Source: JALZDI01 sp036259355
Lineage (GTDB): Bacteria > Actinomycetota > Actinomycetes > Propionibacteriales > Nocardioidaceae
Reading direction: 5' to 3'
DNA length: 8,831 bases
Assembly: GCA_036259355.1 (NCBI GenBank)
Contig: DATABY010000159.1
Span: forward strand, 1 to 8,831
Part shown: positions 1 to 7,064 of the stretch, in pieces
Layout of the letters: the number at the start of each line of letters is the position of its first letter
How positions within the stretch are numbered: the stretch's first letter is position 1
Translations under genes and position numbers: made by a program
The notes under the pieces: generated by a model
Told to the model about the DNA's origin: nothing
The model's input: only the letters and a program-made list of their open reading frames with translations
Databases searched by the model: none

Positions 1-618
1 GTGGAGAAGGAGCAGGAGCTGAGGGCGTTGTTCGCCGACGTGGCGAGGTTCTCCGACACGGCCCGGGACTTCCTGGAGGTCAACGAGGACAACATCATCC
101 GGCTGGGTGAGGTGTCGGTGCCGACGCTGGCGCTGCTGGAGAAGTACTCCCCGGAGTACCCATGCCTGCTGCAAGGGATGTCGAACTGGATCCCCCGGAT
201 GAACGAGTCCTACCGCGGCCACACCCTGCACATCATGCTGGAGACGATCCCGCACCAGCCCACCGGCTACGGCCCGGCCGACGAGCCAGAGTACGGCGCC
301 GACTACGGCCCGACATGCACGACGCTGCCCAGCCCTCCGTACTCCCAGGCAAACCCTGCGCCGCAGCCGGCCTTCATGAAGAACCGGGAGTCCGACGACG
401 GCATCGACGGCTCCCACGGCAAGTACCGCACGGCACCGGGGTTCGCCGGTGGCACGGGCGCGCCGGTGACCAGCGGCTGGGCCGGTACCGCGGCGGAGCA
501 GCGTGTGGTCGACGCGCTGGCCGCACCGGTGCTGAACGTGCCTGCCGACCGGGTGCCTGACGTGGCCACCCTGCTGCTGGGCCCGGTCGCTCGCGGAAAC
601 GAGGTGAGCGTGCGATGA
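1..618 (+). CDS. mceA: MceA-type MCE family protein, C-terminal part (5' truncated by window)
   Basis: This is the last 205 codons of the first subunit of an Mce lipid-import complex. The MCE ring domain and the N-terminal TM anchor are missing because the gene begins to the left of the window. The GTG at base 1 is an internal Val: the sequence after it is mid-helix, not a signal or anchor. In the visible part, residues 1-50 are the end of the helical tunnel region. Residues 50-110 carry the MceA signature (EYPCLLQG near 52-59, then a QPTGYGPADEPEYGA stretch near 86-100) with Cys55 and Cys106. The tail at 160-199 (AEQRVVDAL, PDVATLLLGPVARG) matches the conserved end of actinobacterial MceA proteins. 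The TGA stop overlaps the mceB ATG (ATGA, 615-618). Family is certain; the A position follows from the signature and from five mce genes following in B-F order. The substrate is not predictable. Confidence 0.93.
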   Translation: MEKEQELRALFADVARFSDTARDFLEVNEDNIIRLGEVSVPTLALLEKYSPEYPCLLQGMSNWIPRMNESYRGHTLHIMLETIPHQPTGYGPADEPEYGADYGPTCTTLPSPPYSQANPAPQPAFMKNRESDDGIDGSHGKYRTAPGFAGGTGAPVTSGWAGTAAEQRVVDALAAPVLNVPADRVPDVATLLLGPVARGNEVSVR

Positions 619-1652
619 GGATCCTCGACGCCAAGACGATGTCCGCCGCCGTCAAGCTCGTCATCTTCATGGTCGTCACGACACTGGCCACGAGCGTGCT
701 GGTCGTGACCATCGGCAACATCGGGTTCGGCGAGAAGAAGCAGTACGAAGCGGTGTTCACCGACGTGACCGGCGTCAACACCGGTGACGACGTCCGGGTC
801 GCCGGCGTGAAGGTGGGCACGGTCGACGAGATCGCGATCGAGAACCGCGACCTCGCCCGGGTGGCGTTCAGCGTCGACGCCGAGATGGCGCTCGACCAGA
901 GCACCGAGGCGATCATCCGATACCGCAACCTGGTGGGCCAGCGCTACATCGCGCTCACACCCGGGGCGGGGGCGTCGGGCGTTCTCGAGGAGGGCGCCAC
1001 CATCCCCTTGAGCCGGACCGCGCCGGCGCTCGACCTGACCGTGCTCTTCAACGGCTTCAAGCCGCTGTTCCAGGCGCTCTCCCCCGAGGACATCAACAAG
1101 CTGTCGTACAAGATCGTGCGGGTGTTCCAGGGCGAGGGCGGCACGATGGAGAGCCTGCTCGCGAGCACCGCCAGCGTCACCAACACGATCGCCAACCGTG
1201 ACCGTGTGATCGGGGAGCTGATCGACAACCTCAACGACGTGCTCACGACCCTGAGCCGCCGCGACGACGAGCTCTCCTCGCTGATCATCGAGCTGCAGCA
1301 GTTCGTCTCCGGGCTGGCTCAGGACCGCAAGCCGATCCTGGACTCGCTGGACGCGGTGAGCCAGCTCTCCAGCGAGACCTCCGACCTGCTGGTGGACACC
1401 AGGCCCGCCCTGGTGGCCGACATCGAGCAGCTGCGCCGGGTGACCAGGGTCCTCGACGACGGCAAGGAGCTCCTCGACAAGAGCCTGCAGATCCTGCCGC
1501 TGAAGCTCAAGAAGGTGGGCCGCACGGCGACCTACGGCAGCTGGTTCAACTTCTACATCTGCAACTTCCAGGGCGGCGTGAAGGTGCCCGGCATCAACCG
1601 CATCATGCGGGTCAACTACGACGTCAACTCCCCGAGGTGTTCGCTCGGATGA
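615..1652 (+). CDS. mceB: MceB-type MCE family protein
   Basis: A 345-residue subunit of the Mce heterohexamer, anchored in the inner membrane with its bulk outside the cytoplasm. One TM segment lies at about residues 12-34. The MCE domain is at about 41-117, with the family pattern VRVAGVKVGTVDEI at 60-73 and LVGQRYIAL at 106-114. A long amphipathic helical region at about 140-300 follows, with RRDDEL at 215-220. The C-terminal cap holds YGSWFNFYIC (307-316) and a second Cys at 342; these are its only two cysteines. The ATG at 615 is chosen because it overlaps the mceA stop and has GAGGTGA at 601-607, 7 bases upstream. The stop overlaps mceC in the same way, so translation is probably coupled on both sides. 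Length and architecture are typical of the family. Confidence 0.93.
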   Translation: MRILDAKTMSAAVKLVIFMVVTTLATSVLVVTIGNIGFGEKKQYEAVFTDVTGVNTGDDVRVAGVKVGTVDEIAIENRDLARVAFSVDAEMALDQSTEAIIRYRNLVGQRYIALTPGAGASGVLEEGATIPLSRTAPALDLTVLFNGFKPLFQALSPEDINKLSYKIVRVFQGEGGTMESLLASTASVTNTIANRDRVIGELIDNLNDVLTTLSRRDDELSSLIIELQQFVSGLAQDRKPILDSLDAVSQLSSETSDLLVDTRPALVADIEQLRRVTRVLDDGKELLDKSLQILPLKLKKVGRTATYGSWFNFYICNFQGGVKVPGINRIMRVNYDVNSPRCSLG

Positions 1653-2665
1653 CCCCGTTCAGAGAGAGAAACCCCGCGATCATCGGCGCGGTCAGCCTCG
1701 CGGTCATCGCGGTGCTGATGATGGCCGCGTTCCGGGCCGAGGACCTGCCGCTGATCGGTGGCGGCGACACCTACTACGCCGCCTTCGAGGAGGCCGGTGG
1801 GCTGAAGGCCAACGACGAGGTGCGCATCGCCGGGGTCCGGGTCGGCCAGGTCCGCGAGATCACCCTCGACGGCAACCGCGTGCTGGTCGAGTTCCAGGTC
1901 GACCGCGGCGCCGAGTTCGGCAGCCAGACCGAGATCGACATCAGGGTCAAGACGCTGCTGGGCTCCATGTACCTCGACGTCAACCCGGCCGGGTCCGGAC
2001 AGCTGGACGCCGAGTCGACGATCCCGGTGGCGCGTACCACGGCGCCGTACGACGTCGTGGAGGCCTTCAGCGGTCTGGCCGACACCACCGAACGGATCGA
2101 CACCGGCCGGCTGTCCGACTCGCTGGACACGATGGCCGCACTGATGAAGGACACTCCCGAGGAGGTCCGGGCCTCGCTGCGCGGGCTCTCCCGGCTGTCC
2201 AAGACGGTCGCGAGCCGCGACGCTGAGCTCAACACCCTGCTGCAGAACGCCGAGAAGGTCACCCGGGTGCTCGCCAACCGCGACCAGGAGCTCTCGAAGC
2301 TGTTCGCGGACGGTCAGCTGCTGTTCCGCGCCGTCTACGAGCGCCGCGAGGCCATCCACCGGCTGCTGGTGACGACACAGACGCTGTCGCAGGAGATCTC
2401 CACGTTGGTCGCCGAGACACGTGCGGACCTCAAGCCGGCGCTGCGTCAGCTCGACAGCGTGCTCGACGTACTGCGCAAGAACCAGGAGAACCTCGACAAC
2501 AGCCTTCGGCTGATGGCGCCGTTCTACCGGGTGTTCGCCAACACGCTCGGCAACGGGCCCTGGTTCGACACCTTCATCCAGAACTTCCCGCCCGCACCCA
2601 ACCTCGAGGGGACCCTCCGGCAAGGACTGCCGAACCTGTCCGGGCCCTCGGGACAGGGACGATGA
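1649..2665 (+). CDS. mceC: MceC-type MCE family protein
   Basis: A 338-residue Mce subunit. The start MTPFRERNP is typical of MceC. A TM segment lies at about residues 10-29. The MCE domain is at about 39-113, with VRIAGVRVGQVREI at 58-71 and TLLGSMYLDV at 102-111. A long helical region follows to about residue 290, with repeated SRDAEL and NRDQEL motifs that fit a regular tunnel-forming helix. GNGPWFDTF sits near 301-309, comparable to the WF motif at the end of MceB. The tail is Pro/Gly rich. Unlike the other subunits here it has no cysteine. The ATG at 1649 overlaps the mceB stop (ATGA, 1649-1652), with GAGGTG at 1634-1639. An in-frame GTG at 1637 would add four residues but would use that Shine-Dalgarno sequence as coding start, so I prefer the ATG. 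Confidence 0.9.
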   Translation: MTPFRERNPAIIGAVSLAVIAVLMMAAFRAEDLPLIGGGDTYYAAFEEAGGLKANDEVRIAGVRVGQVREITLDGNRVLVEFQVDRGAEFGSQTEIDIRVKTLLGSMYLDVNPAGSGQLDAESTIPVARTTAPYDVVEAFSGLADTTERIDTGRLSDSLDTMAALMKDTPEEVRASLRGLSRLSKTVASRDAELNTLLQNAEKVTRVLANRDQELSKLFADGQLLFRAVYERREAIHRLLVTTQTLSQEISTLVAETRADLKPALRQLDSVLDVLRKNQENLDNSLRLMAPFYRVFANTLGNGPWFDTFIQNFPPAPNLEGTLRQGLPNLSGPSGQGR

Positions 2666-3858
2666 CGAGGATGCCGATGCTCGATCGTTTCTCCGGAGTG
2701 ATGCGCACGGTCGCGGCCGTCGCCGTGGTGGCGCTGCTGGCCGCCATGGTCATCGTGATGTGGCCGAGCGAGGACAAGAAGTACCTCACGGCGACGTTCC
2801 CACGGACCATCGCGCTGTACGAGGGCTCGGAGGTCAAGATCCTCGGCGTGCCGGTCGGCAAGGTCGAGAGCGTCGACCCGCAGGGCACGCAGGTCAAGGT
2901 CCGGCTGTGGTACGACGCCGCGACCGACGTGCCCGCCGACGCCAAGGCCGTGATCATCAGCCCCTCGGTCGTGGGCGACCGGTTCGTCCAGCTCACGCCG
3001 GCCTACAACGGCGGTCCGACCCTCCCCGACGAGGCCACGCTCGGCCAGGACCGGACGGCCGAGCCGCTCGAGCTCGACCAGATCTACCAGAGTCTCAACG
3101 ACCTCAACGTGGCGCTCGGTCCCAAGGGCGCGAACAAGAACGGCTCGCTGTCCCGGCTGCTCAACGCCACCGCGAAGAACTTCGACGGTCAGGGCAAGCA
3201 GTTCCACCAGACGATCACCGACCTGAGCCGGTTCACCGGCACGTTGGACAACAACAAGGAGGAGATGTTCGCCAGCCTCCGGCAGCTGGCCCGGTTCACC
3301 GCGGTGCTGCGGGAGAACGACCAGAACGTCCGCTCCTTCAACCGCAACCTCGCCCAGATGTCGGAGTTCCTGGAGGGCGAGCGCGACGACCTCGCCGGCG
3401 CGCTGAGCAACCTCGGACGGGCGATGGACGACATCACCACGTTCGTGCGGAGCAACCGGCGCCTGATCAAGGAGAACGTCAACGGGCTCACCGAGATATC
3501 CGGCGTCCTGGTCAAGCAACGCGAGGCGCTCAAGGAGATCATGGACGTCGCACCGCTGGCGCTGAACAACCTGGCCGTCGCCTACAACCCGCTGACCGGC
3601 ACGCTCGACCAGCGCAGCAACTTCGGCGAGAACGTCGCGCAGCTCGAGCACGACCCCGCGCTGTTCCTGTGCACGCTGGTCAACGAGGCCGACGACTCCG
3701 GCCGGGCCTGCGGCGCCATCCAGGATGCGGTGGGCGCCCTGGACGGGCTGCCCAGGCCGCGCAGCAGCCCCTTCGGCGCCCGGGGCTCGGACCGGGCGGT
3801 CGACGTGGAGCGGGTCGACAAGACGCTCGGCGGAATCCTCGACGGAGGTGACCGATGA
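2662..3858 (+). CDS. mceD: MceD-type MCE family protein
   Basis: A 398-residue Mce subunit. The TM segment is at about residues 14-34. The MCE domain is at about 39-114, with VKILGVPVGKVESV at 58-71 and SVVGDRFVQL at 102-111. The motif ALGPKGANKNGSLSRLLNA (151-169) just after the MCE domain is characteristic of the D position. The helical stretch runs to about 300 and includes ERDDLAGAL. The C-terminal part has a single Cys pair, Cys337 and Cys350, then a Pro/Arg/Gly-rich end. The ATG at 2662 overlaps the mceC stop (ATGA, 2662-2665), but the Shine-Dalgarno there (AGGGA at 2655-2659) is weak and close. The in-frame ATG at 2677 has GAGG six bases upstream (2667-2670) and would remove only five residues, so the exact start is the least certain of the mce genes. 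Confidence 0.92.
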   Translation: MTRMPMLDRFSGVMRTVAAVAVVALLAAMVIVMWPSEDKKYLTATFPRTIALYEGSEVKILGVPVGKVESVDPQGTQVKVRLWYDAATDVPADAKAVIISPSVVGDRFVQLTPAYNGGPTLPDEATLGQDRTAEPLELDQIYQSLNDLNVALGPKGANKNGSLSRLLNATAKNFDGQGKQFHQTITDLSRFTGTLDNNKEEMFASLRQLARFTAVLRENDQNVRSFNRNLAQMSEFLEGERDDLAGALSNLGRAMDDITTFVRSNRRLIKENVNGLTEISGVLVKQREALKEIMDVAPLALNNLAVAYNPLTGTLDQRSNFGENVAQLEHDPALFLCTLVNEADDSGRACGAIQDAVGALDGLPRPRSSPFGARGSDRAVDVERVDKTLGGILDGGDR

Positions 3859-5285
3859 ACAGGCGACCCGTGCGCGCCGCCGCGCTGGCCACCTGCGCGG
3901 CCGTGCTCCTCGGCGGATGTGACTTCTCCATCTACAAGATGCCGCTGCCCGGCGGCGCCGACCTCGGTGACGAGCCCTACACCGTCACCGTCTACTTCGA
4001 CGACGTGATGGACCTCGTGCCGCAGTCGGCGGTCAAGGTCTCCGACGTGACCGTGGGGAAGATCGAGGACATCTCGGTCCAGGGCTACACCGCCGAGGTG
4101 GAGCTCGCGATCAGGGGCGACGTCAGGCTGCCGGACAACGCGGTGGCCAAGATCCGGCAGACCAGCCTGCTGGGGGAGAAGTTCGTGTCGCTGTCCCCGC
4201 CGGCCGACGGCACCGCCACCGGCCGGCTCGAGGACGGCGAGGAGATCCCGCTCGAGCGCAGCGGACGCAACCCCGAGGTCGAGGAGGTGCTCGGTGCCCT
4301 GTCGCTGCTGCTCAACGGCGGCGGCGTCGCGCAGCTGAAGACGATCACGCAGGAGCTCAACAACGTTCTCGCCGGCAACGAGGGCGGCATCAAGAGCCTG
4401 CTGAGCCAGCTCGACGAGTTCATGGGTCAGCTCGACTCCAACAAGCACGACATCATCCGGGCGATCGAGGCCCTGAACCGGCTGTCGAAGTCGGCAAAGG
4501 AGCAGACCTCGAGCATCACGCAGGCGCTCGACCGGATGCCGCGTGCACTCGACTCGCTGGACAAGCAGCGCGACGACCTGATCAGGATGCTCGACGCGCT
4601 GGGCCGGCTCAGCAAGGTGGGCACCAGGGTCATCCGCGCCTCGAAGGAGAACACCGTCGACAGCTTGGAGTCGCTGGCGCCGATCCTGTCCCAGCTCGCC
4701 GACGCGGGCGAGTCGCTGCCGAAGGCGATGCAGGTGTTCCTCACCTACCCGTTCGTGGACGCCGTCGTCGGCACCACGCCGGCCGAGGCACGCAACCTGC
4801 ACCAGGGCGACTTCACCAACCTGTCCGCCAAGCTCGACGTCGACCTGCAGCACCTGCTCGCCCAGCAGCCGGGCCTCGGCCCCAAGGGCGGCAGCAACCC
4901 CGCCGACCAGCTGCAGGGGGAGATCGAGAAGAACCTTGAAGATCTCCGGAACGGCGCCGACGGCGGGGCCGGTCAGGCCGAGAACGAGCTGCGCCGCCGT
5001 CGGCGGCAGGTCGAGGACGGCCTCCGCAACAACCCGCTCGGCGGCGCCCTGGGCGGCACCCGGCAGCGGTCCGGGAGCGACGACAACACCCGACCGCGTC
5101 GGCGCCAGCGCCAGGGCGGCTCCGGTGGTTCCGGCGGCGGCTCCGACGACGACTGCCTGCTGGTGCTGTGCCGCACCGGCCCGGAGTACCACGGCAACGT
5201 CTCGACCAGCCCGGCCGACACCGCACGACTGGGCTACGACCCGGACGTCGTGGCACTGCTGCTGCAGGGGGTGACCGTCCGATGA
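3855..5285 (+). CDS. mceE: MceE-type MCE family lipoprotein
   Basis: A 476-residue Mce subunit and the lipoprotein member (LprK-like position). A signal peptide with positively charged start (Arg3, Arg4, Arg7) and a hydrophobic core ends in the lipobox LLGGC, giving Cys22 as the likely lipidated residue. The MCE domain is at about 40-115, with VKVSDVTVGKIEDI at 60-73 and TSLLGEKFVSL at 103-113. A helical region runs to about 300 and contains QRDDLIRML. From about residue 355 the protein departs from the usual plan: an Arg-rich acidic/basic stretch (RRRRRQ near 380-386), a Gly/Ser linker (about 420-430), then Cys434 and Cys439 and a short hydrophobic end. This makes it longer than mycobacterial LprK proteins (about 390 residues, from memory). 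The ATG overlaps the mceD stop and has GGAGGTGA (3844-3851), the best Shine-Dalgarno in the operon. Lipidation is inferred from the motif. Confidence 0.93.
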   Translation: MNRRPVRAAALATCAAVLLGGCDFSIYKMPLPGGADLGDEPYTVTVYFDDVMDLVPQSAVKVSDVTVGKIEDISVQGYTAEVELAIRGDVRLPDNAVAKIRQTSLLGEKFVSLSPPADGTATGRLEDGEEIPLERSGRNPEVEEVLGALSLLLNGGGVAQLKTITQELNNVLAGNEGGIKSLLSQLDEFMGQLDSNKHDIIRAIEALNRLSKSAKEQTSSITQALDRMPRALDSLDKQRDDLIRMLDALGRLSKVGTRVIRASKENTVDSLESLAPILSQLADAGESLPKAMQVFLTYPFVDAVVGTTPAEARNLHQGDFTNLSAKLDVDLQHLLAQQPGLGPKGGSNPADQLQGEIEKNLEDLRNGADGGAGQAENELRRRRRQVEDGLRNNPLGGALGGTRQRSGSDDNTRPRRRQRQGGSGGSGGGSDDDCLLVLCRTGPEYHGNVSTSPADTARLGYDPDVVALLLQGVTVR

Positions 5286-6562
5286 TCTCCCGCACCACCA
5301 AGGTCCAGCTCGTGGTGTTCGCGATGATCACCCTGCTCGGGTGCTCCTACGTCGGTGCCAAGTACGCCCAGCTCGACCGGTACTTCATCGACGAGAGCTA
5401 CGAGGTCACCGCGAACTTCGGGCAGTCCGGCGGCATCTTCGTCGGCGCCGAGGTCACCTACCGCGGCGTCGGGGTCGGCCGCGTCGACGACATGGTGCTG
5501 TCCGAGGACGGCGTCGACGTGCAGATGCGGATCAACCACGACTCCGACCCGATTCCCCGCGACGTCGAGGCCGTCGTCGCCAACCGGTCGGCGGTCGGCG
5601 AGCAGTACGTCGACCTGCAGCCCACCAGGACCGGGGAGCCGTACCTGGAGGAGGGCTCGCAGATCCCGCGGGCCGACACCCGCACGCCCCTGCCCACGAC
5701 GACGCTGCTGACCAACCTCAGCGAGATGGTCAACTCGGTCGACCGTGACAATCTGCGCACGGTCGTCGAGGAGATGGGTGACGCCTTCGGCGGCACCGGC
5801 GACGACATGGGCCGCATCATCGACACGTCCAACTCGTTCATCGAGACCGCCGACAACCACTTCGACCTGACCGCCCAGCTGATCCGCGACGGCCGCACGG
5901 TGCTGCAGACGCAGGTCGACTCGGGGAGCGCGATCCGGACGTTCTCGACGAACCTGGCGCTGCTGTCGGACACACTCGTGCGCAGCGACAAGGACATCCG
6001 CCGGGTGATCGACAGCGGAGGCACCGCGGCCAACGTGCTGCGCGACTTCATCGAGGACAACCGCGCCAAGCTGAGCCAGATGTTCAGCAACTTCGTGACC
6101 AACGGCGAGATCACCGTGGCGCGCCTGCACGGCCTCGAGCAGGTCCTGGTGCTCTACCCCTACGTGGTGGAGGGCGGCTACACCGTGGTCGCCAAGGATC
6201 CGGTCTCCGGGCTGTACGACGCCCACTTCGGGATGATCATGACCAGCGAGCCCCATGTCTGCACCGAGGGGTACCAGACGACCGACAAGCGACCTCCGCA
6301 GGACCTCTCCGAGGTGCCGCTCAACACCGCCGCGCACTGCGCCGAGCCGGCGTCCCAGTCCAGCGCCCGGGGGGCCCAGCACGCCCCTGCGCCGCTGAAC
6401 CGCGCCCCTGTGGTGGCGACGTACGATCCGAAGACAGGAAAGCTCACCTCGGCGGAGGAGGACCCGATGTCTGACGTCGTGTCCAGCGGGAGCGGTGCTC
6501 GGGCGCTGGGCAAGGACTCGTGGAAGTGGCTCCTGATGGGGCCGCTGGCGGGCCGGCAGTGA
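5282..6562 (+). CDS. mceF: MceF-type MCE family protein
   Basis: A 426-residue Mce subunit closing the A-F set. The hydrophobic N-terminal segment (about 9-27) is followed by YVGAKYAQLDRYF, a typical MceF junction. The MCE domain is at about 38-114, with VTYRGVGVGRVDDM at 58-71 and SAVGEQYVDL at 103-112. A helical region extends to about 275. The C-terminal region has VLYPYVVEGGY (290-300), Cys327 and Cys353, then a Pro/Ala-rich linker and YDPKTGKL (381-388). The ATG at 5282 overlaps the mceE stop (ATGA) and has AGGGGGTGA at 5266-5274. An in-frame ATG at 5168 is rejected because it would lie inside mceE and precede the membrane segment. Oddly, TLLGC at 17-21 fits a lipobox, so this protein might be lipidated rather than, or as well as, TM-anchored. 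Confidence 0.92.
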   Translation: MISRTTKVQLVVFAMITLLGCSYVGAKYAQLDRYFIDESYEVTANFGQSGGIFVGAEVTYRGVGVGRVDDMVLSEDGVDVQMRINHDSDPIPRDVEAVVANRSAVGEQYVDLQPTRTGEPYLEEGSQIPRADTRTPLPTTTLLTNLSEMVNSVDRDNLRTVVEEMGDAFGGTGDDMGRIIDTSNSFIETADNHFDLTAQLIRDGRTVLQTQVDSGSAIRTFSTNLALLSDTLVRSDKDIRRVIDSGGTAANVLRDFIEDNRAKLSQMFSNFVTNGEITVARLHGLEQVLVLYPYVVEGGYTVVAKDPVSGLYDAHFGMIMTSEPHVCTEGYQTTDKRPPQDLSEVPLNTAAHCAEPASQSSARGAQHAPAPLNRAPVVATYDPKTGKLTSAEEDPMSDVVSSGSGARALGKDSWKWLLMGPLAGRQ

Positions 6563-7053
6563 CGGGACGGAACCGGCGCCACCTGTCCTACGGGCTGTCG
6601 GCGGCGCTGCTGGTCGCGCTCGCGTTCGCGGTGGTCCTGACACTCGTCGACCCGGGGTCGTCCGCCGCTAGCTCCACCCAGGAGTCGGCGGCGCGCAAGG
6701 AGGTCCAGCGCGTGGCCTCGTCGTTCGCCGCGAACGTCAACACCTACTCCTCGAGCAAGGTCGACGGCTACACCAAGCGGGTCCGGCCGCTGCTCACCGA
6801 CAAGTTCGAGAAGTCGTTCAGCCAGGCGATCGAGGGCATCCTGAGCCAGATGCGCAGTGCGAAGGTGCAGTCGAAGGGCGAGGTGCTGGTCACCGGCGTG
6901 TCCTCGCTCGACCAGGACTCCGCCACGGTGCTCGTGGTCAGTGACGCCGACGTGTCCACCTCCGCGGGCGACCGGGCCCGGCACTTCCGCTGGGAGGTGA
7001 ACCTGGTGCGCCAGGAGGGCAAGTGGCTGGTGAACGGGTTCCAGCCGAAGTGA
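6559..7053 (+). CDS. Mce-associated membrane protein (first)
   Basis: A 164-residue protein of the Mce-associated (Mam) type, found downstream of mceF in actinobacterial mce operons. Their exact biochemical role is unsettled; they are thought to support or stabilise the Mce complex. It has a short basic cytoplasmic start (RNRRH), one TM helix at about residues 12-31, then an extracytoplasmic domain. In that domain an amphipathic helix (about 45-65) precedes KRVRPLLTDKFEKSF (73-87), and it ends in strands with RWEVNLVRQEGKWLVNGF (144-161), the usual family ending. The GTG at 6559 is chosen because it overlaps the mceF stop (GTGA, 6559-6562). There is no good Shine-Dalgarno before it, so it probably depends on ribosomes finishing mceF. 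A GTG at 6520 in the same frame would give a longer N-terminus inside mceF and is less likely. Confidence 0.82.
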   Translation: MTGRNRRHLSYGLSAALLVALAFAVVLTLVDPGSSAASSTQESAARKEVQRVASSFAANVNTYSSSKVDGYTKRVRPLLTDKFEKSFSQAIEGILSQMRSAKVQSKGEVLVTGVSSLDQDSATVLVVSDADVSTSAGDRARHFRWEVNLVRQEGKWLVNGFQPK

Positions 7054-7060
7054 GAAAGGA
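7054..7060 (+). promoter_or_regulatory. Ribosome binding site of the second Mce-associated gene
   Basis: GAAAGGA lies immediately after the TGA of the preceding gene and 4 bases before the ATG at 7065. It fixes that ATG as the start over an upstream in-frame GTG at 7023, which lies inside the previous gene. This is the only gene in the mce series that does not overlap its upstream neighbour. Confidence 0.7.
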
Positions 7061-7064
7061 CCTG

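Noticed and set aside
1..3. GTG at base 1 as the true start of the first gene
   Set aside because: The protein would lack the membrane anchor and MCE domain; the sequence is mid-helix of MceA, so the gene is cut by the window edge.
2524..3651. Open frame of 375 codons on the - strand opposite mceC/mceD
   Set aside because: Compositionally a shadow; the + strand MceD carries TM, MCE domain and D-type motif.
2760..3851. Second + strand frame of 363 codons within mceD
   Set aside because: Arg/Pro/Gly-rich out-of-frame translation of mceD; no independent start signal and no domain.
3582..5192. Long open frame of 536 codons on the - strand, antisense to mceD/mceE
   Set aside because: It lies opposite clear Mce coding sequence, is made of Leu/Val/Arg/Gly/Asp/Gln-rich text with no recognisable domain, and is what GC-rich codon bias on the + strand produces.
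5168..5281. Upstream in-frame ATG giving MceF a 38-residue extension
   Set aside because: It would lie inside mceE coding sequence, read as Arg/Pro-rich out-of-frame text, and put the membrane segment away from the N-terminus; ATG 5282 has the overlap and a strong Shine-Dalgarno.
5234..6643. Long open frame of 469 codons on the - strand, antisense to mceF
   Set aside because: Same reasoning: shadow of mceF codon bias, no family features, no convincing ribosome site.
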